Source: Phycisphaerae bacterium (GTDB lineage: Bacteria; Planctomycetota; Phycisphaerae; UBA1845; UTPLA1). Taken from it: DNA of 64,000 nucleotides. The stretch covers positions 419,356 to 483,355 of the forward strand of contig JAKLKO010000001.1 in NCBI GenBank assembly GCA_023150615.1. The letters are read 5' to 3'. Numbering within the stretch: the first letter of the stretch is position 1; each line of letters opens with the position of its first letter. Shown piece after piece: positions 8,201 to 15,734 of this stretch. The notes beneath the pieces are model-generated. The model was not told where the DNA came from, searched no databases, and saw nothing but the letters and a program-made list of their open reading frames with translations. The position numbers and the translations under genes were made by a program.

Positions 8201-9825
8201 ACGTCCGTGTGGCACTTCACGCACGACGCCGACGTGTGCTTCGACAGCAGCATCGGCCGCTCCCAGAACTCCTGCGCCGTGTGAAAGGTGATCATCGGCA
8301 CGCCGACCTGCTTGACGTAGTGCCGCTCCGCCCACTCGTGCTCCTGCGCGTGATCGACCGGCGTGTGCGCCGCCAGCACGAAGTCAGTCTCCTGACCGTT
8401 GCCCTCGTGACAGACCGTGCACCCCATCGTATTCATCGAGTGTGCCGAGTTCGGCGCGACGTACAGATCCAGCTCCGGATGCGCCAGCAGCGGCTGCCCG
8501 AAATGCACCTCCGCCCGGCCCTCGTGGCGCATGTACTCGTTCAGCGCCGCCGTGACGTTGCGCAGGTGGGCCTTCTTCGCATCGTGCGACATCTCGGCGA
8601 GCATCAGCGCCCGCTTGCCATCCACCGTCTTCGGACGCGCGGCCGTCAGCGCGCTCATGAACGCCCCGCGGACCGCCGTCGAGATCGCCTCGCGCGTCAG
8701 CGGGTCCTGCGATCGCAGCGCCTGCGTCAGCGACCGGCCGTCGAGCGGTGACCGCTTCGTCTCGCGCAGGGTCCCGTCCGCGACGCCGATGATCTCACCG
8801 ATCAGCTTCTCGCGATCCTCGGTCGACAGATCGGCCACGTCCCGCCCCGCAAATGACGACTGTCGCGCCGCGGCCGCCATCCGCCGATCCAGTTCGGCGA
8901 GCATCCGCTCGTTCGCGCCCCGCACAATCTCGCCCACGCGCGGATGATTCAGCGCGCCCTCGCCGGTCTCGATGAAATGCTCGATCGTCAGCGAGGGATT
9001 GTCGATGCCAACGTGGCACGTCGTGCAGCGATCGGTTGAATAGGTCTGCAGGAAGTTCATCTCCGACCGCACGTCGGGCAGCACGACCTGTCGGATCTCC
9101 TCGCGCCCCGGAATGCCCTTGGGCGCGGCGAAGTCGAAACCCGGGACGTTGATCAGCGAGCGAAACGACGCCAGCCCGCCCAGCATCGTCCCCTGCCCGC
9201 CGTACATCTCGTCGTTGCGCCGCGCGTCGTTGCGCCGCTTCTCGAAGGCGGCCAGCTTCTTTTCGGCCTCATCGCGCACGGCGTAGAACGCCTTCATTCG
9301 CGCCTTCAGGTCCCGCTCCTGGTCCTCGAGCTTCTCCTTCGTCGCCGTCAGCCCGGCCAGCCGCTCTCGCTCGTGCTCCAGTTGCCGCCGGATCGCCACC
9401 GTCCGCGGATCGTCGAACCCGTGCAGCGTGCCCGACTCCTCGAACTGGAACTCCGTCACCTGGATCTGCGCCTTCAAGTTTCCGTACTCGATCCCCGAGG
9501 CCTGCGTCAGGCCCGTCAGGCGATGCTGCTCCTCCAGCAGCTTCCCCTCCTCGGCGGTGTTCGCGGCGATCTTGCGACGCGCCGCCTCGACCGCGTCGAC
9601 CAGCGCCTGATGCTCCTTCCGCATCTCCGGCGCCTCGAACTGGAGCCACTCGAAGTGCGCCAGCGCTGATTGGAGATCGAAGTACTGCGTCTGGACGTCG
9701 CGCCATGGACGCTCGAAGTCCGCCACGAACATCCAGATCATCGACGCCGCCGCCGCCAGCGCCGAAAGACCGAACCAGACGTTCAGTCGTCGAATGTTGT
9801 AGAGCGTTTCCGTCGGTACCGGCAT
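5251..9825 (-). CDS. Giant octaheme membrane-anchored c-type cytochrome
   Basis: 1524 residues: an N-terminal membrane helix (about 12-34), a long charged coiled-coil stretch (about 45-210), then a periplasmic part with eight CXXCH heme c motifs near residues 267 (CTTCH), 468 (CTVCH), 533 (CVKCH), 568 (CINCH), 684 (CLACH), 968 (CYSCH), 1127 (CVGCH) and 1348 (CLACH). The C-terminal 70 residues are low-complexity Pro/Ala/Thr. Several segments between hemes resemble repeated mono-heme cytochrome c domains (for example MPHYF, MPNFFLS and MPQLF after the motifs, supplying possible Met ligands). It probably replaces cytochrome c1 and the soluble cytochrome c, wiring the cytochrome b/Rieske complex to the oxidase encoded just downstream. 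Confidence 0.88.
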   Translation of the reverse strand: MPVPTETLYNIRRLNVWFGLSALAAAASMIWMFVADFERPWRDVQTQYFDLQSALAHFEWLQFEAPEMRKEHQALVDAVEAARRKIAANTAEEGKLLEEQHRLTGLTQASGIEYGNLKAQIQVTEFQFEESGTLHGFDDPRTVAIRRQLEHERERLAGLTATKEKLEDQERDLKARMKAFYAVRDEAEKKLAAFEKRRNDARRNDEMYGGQGTMLGGLASFRSLINVPGFDFAAPKGIPGREEIRQVVLPDVRSEMNFLQTYSTDRCTTCHVGIDNPSLTIEHFIETGEGALNHPRVGEIVRGANERMLAELDRRMAAAARQSSFAGRDVADLSTEDREKLIGEIIGVADGTLRETKRSPLDGRSLTQALRSQDPLTREAISTAVRGAFMSALTAARPKTVDGKRALMLAEMSHDAKKAHLRNVTAALNEYMRHEGRAEVHFGQPLLAHPELDLYVAPNSAHSMNTMGCTVCHEGNGQETDFVLAAHTPVDHAQEHEWAERHYVKQVGVPMITFHTAQEFWERPMLLSKHTSASCVKCHTDVADLEKRDGEPLPSATNIVKGRELFTSLGCINCHAVEGLNDSRQVGPDLSYVGSKLSTAFMHRWIEYPKRFRPSTRMPHYFHQENNLPPSRSDEDPDPILRSETEVIAMTHYLTTFSKPFTPAAPSSDVKGEATRGAELFVNAGCLACHANLAAKDPTDESGRTFGETWIVDDLVHSGMTKEAAKARFGAMSGNDRVDYAMRHLTPERRELAQAVANEERIAAELAGRDADPAKLYVPAAFTRFAPELSGMGTKLVSDPSNAEQVSAARRWLYDWLLDPRHYSSTAKMPRLFRENAFWKEQDPAVRARMNQQDILDVAEYLLTLRHDTFHPEPIPLDDAHAAEMKRLVQIQLAGQNTQSVTAAIMENQKADPGDALGMLDERIVRGVASSFGPGDQGERAVADILSKQDLTGKQLLFLGSKLITHYGCYSCHKIAGFENAARTGTELSTWARKLLSQLDFAFFAPGFEEDRKAQSDLFGSLFPKGAEFEPLVRDAGENPHVEITHTHRAFAYYKLRNPRLWDRAKLKRPYEKLKMPNFFLSEEETTALVTFLLSRQPPLVDRRLQVAYETRPSGMIARGRHVVNELNCVGCHSIDGNSAVAHQYFMRPDPSSGERTFDVTNAPPNLYGEGAKIQFPWLYGFLNNVEMLRPWLKIRMPSFHIDATQSQALVEYFVGLSQQEAGAIRKRLAEVHPFIEAEQRQASTPAGPGGSGSDASPWFQRPELQPAIEWLSRYALRNRLATPYDLDTSTASSPDEAIELRRAGLKKVIDGAKFLANLLNVSYPFSESSYVSSDEKRYEAGKGLLLELKCLACHVAGDPYAPGTTTDIKAPNFALTHRRLRYDWVRHWLINPQLIQPGTNMPQLFVDGLSAFKDFPPDEKTTLEGRYGTSGDEQIQLVTDFLFDLGARNATVVQPAPPEGPAPATPAPTEGQAAPAEPEVDIEAAFEESGSGGTSKPKGTPTTAPAATTGATTQPAGSDDFVP

Positions 9826-9864
9826 CGTCCCGTCACCTGTGGTCGCGTCCCGGCGACCACGCCG

Positions 9865-11028
9865 TCAGATGTTGAAGAACCACTCCGTGATCGCAAGGAA
9901 ATACTTCAGGTTGAACAGCCACCGCAGGACCATCTTGATCGGGACCAGGAACATCCAGCTCAGCAGGAGCCAGAACACGACGTACCGCGCCAGCCCCATC
10001 TGCGCGTACAGCTTCTGGAACGCCGTCTTCGCCAGCAGCACCGGCAGCGCGAGGAAATACGCGCCGATCAACGCGATCCCCGGCGCTTCCCGCACGATGT
10101 AGGCCGGCACGATCCCGCCCAACGCCGCCTGCGTCGGCAACCCGGGCGACCACGGACAGAGCTTCGGATAACGGCTCGGCAGCGTGATCCAGAATACGTC
10201 CGACACGTTGATGTTCAGCAGCGCCACCGGCCGGTGCGGATCCCAGTATTCAAACGGCCCGAAGAAGTTCCAATTCGGTCCCCGCAGAAACGTGCCGACG
10301 ACGATCAGCACGCACCACATGATCAGGAAGCCGAACAGATAGACCGTGATCACGAACGGCCGCTCCTTGAACGTGTAGTAGCCGTTGCCACGCGGATTCT
10401 TGTCGATGTACGGCAGCGCCATCAGGCCGAAGATGATCAACCCCGGCAGCAGCACGCCCGCGATCCACGGATCGAAATAGACAAGCAGCTCCTGAAGGCC
10501 GAGGAAGTACCACGGCGCCTTCGACGGATTCGGAATCGCCGAGGGATTGGCCCGCGGCTCCAGCGGTGCCTTCAGCACGATCGCCCAGACCACGAGCACG
10601 ACCGTGCACAACACGAGACAGATCAGCTCCGTGTACACCAGGTCGGGCCAGACCAGCACCTTGTCGTCGGAGCCTGCCTCCAGCAACGGCTCGCCCTTCT
10701 CGCGCCGCTCATCGTTGACCGCGCCCAGCCGCAGCGCCAGCCACGTGAAGAACCCGACGAGGAAGATCATCATCGTGATCGGCACGTTGTCCGGCTTCGT
10801 GATGATCTTGACGAAGTTCGGATCGGCCGCACTTCCGAAATAGGCGATCGAGAACAGCAGCAATATCGTGCCGGCGATCGCCGGCTTGGTCCAGCGGCGA
10901 TACCACAGCAGCGCGACGGCGAAGAGCACGACCGTCAGCGACACGAAGTATTCGGGCGCGCAAAGCGAATTGACGACGTGCTTCAGCCGATCCAGCGTCG
11001 TCGTCTCACGCACCGCGAGCAGCAACAT
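9865..11028 (-). CDS. Cytochrome b C-terminal half (subunit IV/PetD-like)
   Basis: 387 residues with eight or more membrane helices. The diagnostic stretch PNPSKAPWYFLGLQELL, followed by VYFDPWIAGVLLPG, matches the PetD-like C-terminal domain of cytochrome b, which forms part of the Qo site. The PEWY motif of mitochondrial cytochrome b appears here as PWYF, as in b6f-type complexes. An N-terminal extension of about 150 residues and extra C-terminal helices make it longer than PetD (about 160 residues). It pairs with the cytochrome b N-terminal half encoded 89 bases upstream. Confidence 0.88.
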   Translation of the reverse strand: MLLLAVRETTTLDRLKHVVNSLCAPEYFVSLTVVLFAVALLWYRRWTKPAIAGTILLLFSIAYFGSAADPNFVKIITKPDNVPITMMIFLVGFFTWLALRLGAVNDERREKGEPLLEAGSDDKVLVWPDLVYTELICLVLCTVVLVVWAIVLKAPLEPRANPSAIPNPSKAPWYFLGLQELLVYFDPWIAGVLLPGLIIFGLMALPYIDKNPRGNGYYTFKERPFVITVYLFGFLIMWCVLIVVGTFLRGPNWNFFGPFEYWDPHRPVALLNINVSDVFWITLPSRYPKLCPWSPGLPTQAALGGIVPAYIVREAPGIALIGAYFLALPVLLAKTAFQKLYAQMGLARYVVFWLLLSWMFLVPIKMVLRWLFNLKYFLAITEWFFNI

Positions 11029-11117
11029 GACCGACCCTCAACGACCGTCCCTGCACCGCGCCGCGGACCGGCGACACCGCCGCACGGCGCCCGTACGCCC
11101 GCTCGACCGGCGACTCG

Positions 11118-11903
11118 CTACAGCGGTCCGGAGATACCGCCGTCCTTGCGAATCCGCCAGAAGTGCACTGCGATAAGCACCGAAACCACCACCGGAATGA
11201 ACACGCAATGAAGCACGTAAAAACGCAGCAGCGCGTTCGGCCCGACGTACGTCCCCGCCAGCAGGCCGAATCGCGCATCCGATCCCGCGTGCACCAGCGC
11301 CACGTCCCCGATCGTCAGCAGCGCCGCGCCCGGACCCTCGTGCCCGAGGAACGGCGTCGCGCGGGCCATGTTCGACCCGACCGTGATCGCCCAAATCGCG
11401 AGTTGGTCCCACGGCAGCAGGTACCCGGTGAATGACAGCAGCAGCGTCAGCACCAGCAGGATCACGCCGATGCCCCAGTTGAACTCGCGCGGCGGCTTGT
11501 AGCTGCCCGTCAGGAACACGCGCAGCATGTGCAGCCAGATCGAGATCACCATCGCGTGCGCGCCCCAGCGATGGATCTCGCGCAGCAGGCCCAGCGTCAC
11601 GTGCGCCCGCAGGCCCTGAATGTCCACGTAGGCGTACTCGACGGTCGGCCGGTAGTAGAACATCAGCAGCACGCCCGTGACCGTCTCGGCCAAGAACAGG
11701 AAGAACGTCAGCCCGCCCATGCACCACGTGAACGACAGCCGGATACCGCTCTTGCGCACCGCCACCGGATGCAGATGCAGGAAGACGTTGGACAGCACCG
11801 CCATCGCGCGCGTCCGCCGATCGCGCGGAATCCCGTGCCGGAAGATCGACCCCCACACCTGGCTGTTTCGGAAATAGTCGCCGACTCGGCTGATGACGCT
11901 CAT
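11118..11903 (-). CDS. Cytochrome b N-terminal half (cytochrome b6-like)
   Basis: 261 residues, four-helix cytochrome b core. Two pairs of heme b ligands are visible: the His residues in [21 protein letters not shown] (helix B) and in [22 protein letters not shown] (helix D). [18 protein letters not shown] is the conserved helix-C/Qo region. It oxidises quinol and passes electrons to the Rieske centre. The split into b6-like and PetD-like genes resembles b6f complexes and menaquinol-oxidising bc complexes of planctomycetes and Firmicutes. Confidence 0.92.
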   Translation of the reverse strand: MSVISRVGDYFRNSQVWGSIFRHGIPRDRRTRAMAVLSNVFLHLHPVAVRKSGIRLSFTWCMGGLTFFLFLAETVTGVLLMFYYRPTVEYAYVDIQGLRAHVTLGLLREIHRWGAHAMVISIWLHMLRVFLTGSYKPPREFNWGIGVILLVLTLLLSFTGYLLPWDQLAIWAITVGSNMARATPFLGHEGPGAALLTIGDVALVHAGSDARFGLLAGTYVGPNALLRFYVLHCVFIPVVVSVLIAVHFWRIRKDGGISGPL

Positions 11904-11933
11904 CGTCTTACATCCACCCGGACTCGCTCCGCG

Positions 11934-13025
11934 CTAAACCGGAATCGACGCCTCCGGATCGTTCCACACCGCCGTGTCGTTCGGACCCATCGCGAGGAAC
12001 TTCTTCGAACGATCCACCACGACCTCGCCGCCCTCGATCCCGATCTTGAACCGCTCGAGCGGTCGCGGCGCCGGACCCTCGAAATTCACGCCGTTCTGCT
12101 TGAAGCCCGAACCGTGACACGGACACTTGAACTTCCGGTCGTTCGGCAGCCAGCTCGGGATGCAACCCAGGTGCGTGCAGACGATCGACACCGCCGAGAG
12201 CCGGTCTTCCTCACGCACGATCCAGAATCGCCCCGTGTTCTTGAAGTCCTCGTTCACGTCGCCCGGCTGCATGCCCGTGAACTTCGCCAGCGGACCGCAG
12301 CGCACCTTCGGATCCGGTTCCTCCAGCACGTTGGGCATCATGAACCGCTGAAACCCCAGCAGCGACGGACCGCCGACGCCGACGCCCATCGCAATCCACC
12401 CCACCCGCACCATCCAGTCCCGACGTGTCTTCTCTTCCGGCTTCGGCGGCTTGCTCTTCTCAAGCACCTTGGCGTAGCGCGCATCCGGCGGAAGCTTGTC
12501 GGGCGACAGCTTCTGAATGCCCTTCACCGCCGGCGGAACGTCGCCCGCCGCCCGTAATATCCCCGCCGCACCCCCGCGGACCGTCGCCGCGGCGATCAGC
12601 GCCGCAACGGCCGGGTCCATCGACTTCGCCGCCTCCTTCGGTTTGGTCGCAGGCTTGTGCGGCGAAGCCTTCGCGGGCGCTGCGGCTGAAGCGGCTTCCG
12701 CGCTCGGCGACGGCGCATGCGGCTCGGCCTGCGTCTCGGTCGGCGCAGCGGCCGACGCCGTAACCGCGGCCGGCGCTTGCTCGGCCGGCACGTCGATCGT
12801 CTCGAACTTGATAACGTCGACCGGGCACTCCTCGGCCGCCTGCACAATGTCGTTGCTGAGCGGCTTGGTGAACTCGGCGTCGAGCGCCGCCGGCCGGATG
12901 ATGCACGTTCCGTCGTCGTGCTTCACCTCGAACACGCTCGGCGCCGTCGTCTCGCACGCATCGCAGACGATGCACCCCGGCGCGATCCAGACCTTCGTCA
13001 CAAGCTGCACGGTCGCCATGCCCAT
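11934..13025 (-). CDS. Ferredoxin-Rieske fusion protein of the cytochrome b complex
   Basis: 363 residues in two redox domains. Residues about 10-75 form a small ferredoxin with CIVCDAC and a fourth Cys in EECPVDVI, a single [4Fe-4S] or [3Fe-4S] type. A 100-residue Ala/Pro/Lys linker follows, then a membrane or twin-arginine-like segment (RRDWMVRVGWIAMGVGVGG, about 215-235). The C-terminal Rieske domain has both cluster motifs, CTHLGC and CPCHGSGF (about 282-310), with 2Cys/2His ligands intact. In the family the Rieske protein takes an electron from quinol. The extra ferredoxin is unusual and may provide a second cytoplasmic electron entry or exit. Confidence 0.9.
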   Translation of the reverse strand: MGMATVQLVTKVWIAPGCIVCDACETTAPSVFEVKHDDGTCIIRPAALDAEFTKPLSNDIVQAAEECPVDVIKFETIDVPAEQAPAAVTASAAAPTETQAEPHAPSPSAEAASAAAPAKASPHKPATKPKEAAKSMDPAVAALIAAATVRGGAAGILRAAGDVPPAVKGIQKLSPDKLPPDARYAKVLEKSKPPKPEEKTRRDWMVRVGWIAMGVGVGGPSLLGFQRFMMPNVLEEPDPKVRCGPLAKFTGMQPGDVNEDFKNTGRFWIVREEDRLSAVSIVCTHLGCIPSWLPNDRKFKCPCHGSGFKQNGVNFEGPAPRPLERFKIGIEGGEVVVDRSKKFLAMGPNDTAVWNDPEASIPV

Positions 13026-13043
13026 GCCTCCCGCCGAATCCCG

Positions 13044-14108
13044 CTACGAAGCGCTCGCCGGCGCGTCCGGCGGTCCCGACAGCGCCGTTCGCACCGCCGC
13101 GCGAACGTCCGCCGACCGGTCACTGCCCAGCGCGCGGATCGCCGAGCGAACGTCCGCGTCCGCCAGCCCCCCGGCCGCCTCCACCGACGCACGAAGATAG
13201 CCGGAAACCTCCGCCTCCGTCAGAGATCGGTCCACCGGCCGAGAGCCATCCACGTACTCCACGCGCGTCTTCTCCCAATACGGCCGACTCAACATGTTCA
13301 GCAGGACCGGCTTGCCCGCCGCGCTCGCCAGCCGCGCCAGCGCCAGCGCCGCGTTCCACTGAACCTCCCGGTCCGCCGCCAGCTTCTCGCGCAGCGCGCG
13401 GATCGCGGACAGGTCCTTCGGTGCCGCAATCGATCCGACCGCCAGGCACGCGATCATCTGCACCTCGTGCGACGGGTCGTTCAGCAACTCGAGCATCCGC
13501 GGAACGTACGACTGCACCGGTGGTCGATCGCGCAGCTCAACCAGGCCGCGCAGCGCGAACTGCCGCACCATCGCATCGTCCGAATTCAAAAACTCCCCGA
13601 CGACGCGGATCGCCTCGTCGGTCCCCAGTCGCGCCAGCGCGAGCGTCAGGAACAAACGCTTCGGCTGCCGCGCATCATCCTCGTCCGCGCTGGTCGTCGG
13701 CATCTCGCGCAGAATCCGCTCGATCCGCGTCACCGCCTCGTCGATCTCGATCGGCGTCAGCTCCTGTTCCTTTCGCAGAAGCCGGCTCGCCAGTTCCTGC
13801 GCCGCCTGCCAGACCTCTCGATCCCGCGGCATCAGCATCACGCCCGCCGTATGCCGCCCGCTTCCCCTCTCGATCGTCTGCAATAGCTCAAAGATCGTCG
13901 GCCGCTGTCCGACGCTCAATCCCCCGAACAGCAACACGACCACCGACAAACAAATGAACAGCGCAACCAGCACCGCCGGAACGACGAACAGCCGCCCCAT
14001 CAGGCTTGGCGTGCGCATCGCGAATTCTCCCGGCGACGCCGATCCACCGTGCGTCGAGCCTGGTTCCACTCGCTGCGGCTCTTCCGCTCGTTCGTTGGTG
14101 TGATTCAT
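13044..14108 (-). CDS. Membrane-anchored HEAT-repeat protein heading the respiratory operon
   Basis: 354 residues: a charged N-terminus, one membrane helix (about 40-66, MGRLFVVPAVLVALFICL), then alpha-alpha repeats of HEAT/PBS type from about residue 150 to the end (for example DDAMVRQFALRGLVELRDRP and PSHEVQMIACLAVGSIAAPK). HEAT repeats make protein-binding scaffolds. As first gene of the operon, 18 bases before the Rieske gene, it could help assemble or hold together the cytochrome b and oxidase modules. No catalytic motif is visible. Confidence 0.72.
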   Translation of the reverse strand: MNHTNERAEEPQRVEPGSTHGGSASPGEFAMRTPSLMGRLFVVPAVLVALFICLSVVVLLFGGLSVGQRPTIFELLQTIERGSGRHTAGVMLMPRDREVWQAAQELASRLLRKEQELTPIEIDEAVTRIERILREMPTTSADEDDARQPKRLFLTLALARLGTDEAIRVVGEFLNSDDAMVRQFALRGLVELRDRPPVQSYVPRMLELLNDPSHEVQMIACLAVGSIAAPKDLSAIRALREKLAADREVQWNAALALARLASAAGKPVLLNMLSRPYWEKTRVEYVDGSRPVDRSLTEAEVSGYLRASVEAAGGLADADVRSAIRALGSDRSADVRAAVRTALSGPPDAPASAS

Positions 14109-14575
14109 GCGATTGCGTACTTCGTGAATAACTTCACAAAGCAGTTCATTAAATACGGCGGGCTACGTCACCCCGCCGTTACCAGCCGGCCATCGTCGTC
14201 TGTCGGACAACGCCGACAGAACACGAGCATCTCGACTCGTGATCGTGTCGGTGAATCCGCGAGGCCTTCCGATCGCTGCCAGCCCGATCCGACCCGTCTC
14301 GGTCGGTATTGTTTTAGGATTCCGTTCCGCCGTCAAGTGCCGGATCGACTCGTCCGCTGAACCATTCGGCCGCCGATTCGTACCAGTCGAATCTGTCCAT
14401 TGACTCGGTCCAGTCCTGCGCCGATAAGCTAGGGACCCAGACCTCCGGTTTCCGCCAGGCCGAGTCCGGCACGGGGGTTCGAACTTCGATCTGAAACGAC
14501 GCCGCGCGGCACGGCCTGCCGCGTGGGTCTGAATAGCCGCAACCAATTGTGCGGCAAATGGTTAAGGAACCGCCG
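14109..14575. promoter_or_regulatory. Divergent intergenic region with two inverted repeats upstream of the respiratory operon
   Basis: This 467-base gap separates the minus-strand respiratory operon from the plus-strand aminotransferase gene, so it should hold promoters in both directions. A perfect inverted repeat GTGAA-TAAC-TTCAC lies at 14124-14137, 16 bases before the HEAT gene start, and could be an operator. An 8-bp stem (ACGGCGGG/CCCGCCGT, 14155-14179) lies just beyond. An AT-rich TATTTAAT on the minus strand (about 14149-14156) is a possible -10 region. No convincing -35 box is seen. The part from 14180 to 14560 shows no coding signal. Confidence 0.35.
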
Positions 14576-15682
14576 ATGCGAATCGAGCTGTCCTCGCCGG
14601 ATATCACCGACACCGAACGAAACGCCGTCCTCGAGGTACTCTCAAGCGGCCGGCTCTCCCTCGGACCGCGAGTCGAGGAATTCGAATCCGCGGTGGCCAA
14701 CTACTGCGGGACGCGCTTCGCCGTCGCCGTCTCCAGCGGGACGTCTGCCCTCCACCTGCTCATGCGCGCCATCGCCATCCAGCCGGGTGACGAGGTCATC
14801 ACCACGCCGTTCAGCTTCGTCGCGTCTTCCAACTGCGTGCTCTTCGAGCGCGGTCGCCCTGTCTTCGTCGACATCGAACCCGACACCTGGAACATCGACG
14901 TCGCGCAGATGGGCGCAGCGATCTCGCCGCGCACCCGCGCCCTGCTGCCCGTGCACGTCTTCGGACAGGCCGCGCGGATGGACGAGGTCCGCGCGCTGGC
15001 GACGAAACACTCGCTACGATACTTCGAAGACTCCTGCGAAGCCCTCGGAGGCACGTATCACGGCCGCCGCGCCGGAAACCTCGCCGAAGCCGGCGTGTTC
15101 GGCTTTTATCCCAACAAGCAGATCACCACCGGCGAGGGCGGCATGATCACGACGAACGACGAACCACTCGCCTCCCTCTGCCGCTCGATGCGAAACCAGG
15201 GCCGCGACTCCATGTCGTGGCTGGCGCACGAGCGCCTCGGCTACAACTACCGGCTCTCCGACATCAACTGCGCGGTCGGCATCGCGCAGATGTCGCGCAT
15301 CGACGAAATCCTCGCGAAGCGCAACCGCGCCGCCGAGTGGTACCGCGCCCGACTCTCCGACGAGCGCCGCATCCAGCTCCAGCGCATCCGCCCCGAATGC
15401 GGCATGAGCTGGTTCGTCTTCGTCATCAAGCTCAGCGACGACTACCGCGAAGACGCCCGCGGACGCATCATCGAACAGCTCCGCGCGGCCGGCATCGGTT
15501 GCAGCAACTACTTCTCGCCGATCCACCTCCAGAAGTTCTATCGCGAAGAACTCGGTTACCGTCCGGGCCAGTTCCCGGTCTGCGAACGCGTCGCCGCGCG
15601 GACCATCGCCCTGCCGTTTCACGGCCTCCTGACCGAGTCGCAGGTCGACGAGGTCTGCGCCACGTTGCGACGGCTGCTCTAG
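14576..15682 (+). CDS. DegT/DnrJ/EryC1/StrS family PLP aminotransferase
   Basis: 368 residues with family hallmarks: VSSGTSALHLLMRA (cofactor phosphate loop), ITTPFSFVASSNCVLFERG, FEDSCEALG, and FGFYPNKQITTGEGGMI, where the Lys is the PLP Schiff-base residue. Family members transfer an amino group to keto-sugars for polysaccharide or lipopolysaccharide building. The start at 14576 is preferred over 14549 because AAGGAA sits six bases before it and the homologous region begins there. It precedes a membrane glycosyltransferase-like gene by 52 bases, suggesting a cell-surface glycan role. Confidence 0.9.
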   Translation: MRIELSSPDITDTERNAVLEVLSSGRLSLGPRVEEFESAVANYCGTRFAVAVSSGTSALHLLMRAIAIQPGDEVITTPFSFVASSNCVLFERGRPVFVDIEPDTWNIDVAQMGAAISPRTRALLPVHVFGQAARMDEVRALATKHSLRYFEDSCEALGGTYHGRRAGNLAEAGVFGFYPNKQITTGEGGMITTNDEPLASLCRSMRNQGRDSMSWLAHERLGYNYRLSDINCAVGIAQMSRIDEILAKRNRAAEWYRARLSDERRIQLQRIRPECGMSWFVFVIKLSDDYREDARGRIIEQLRAAGIGCSNYFSPIHLQKFYREELGYRPGQFPVCERVAARTIALPFHGLLTESQVDEVCATLRRLL

Positions 15683-15734
15683 GCCGCGCCATGGTGTCGA
15701 GTCGCCCGCGTCGCCACGAAACGGAGCCGCTCAG

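Noticed and set aside
5215-11211. Several 500-residue plus-strand frames opposite the cytochrome genes
   Set aside because: These are complementary-strand shadows with Arg-rich composition. The minus strand carries clear heme and membrane motifs.
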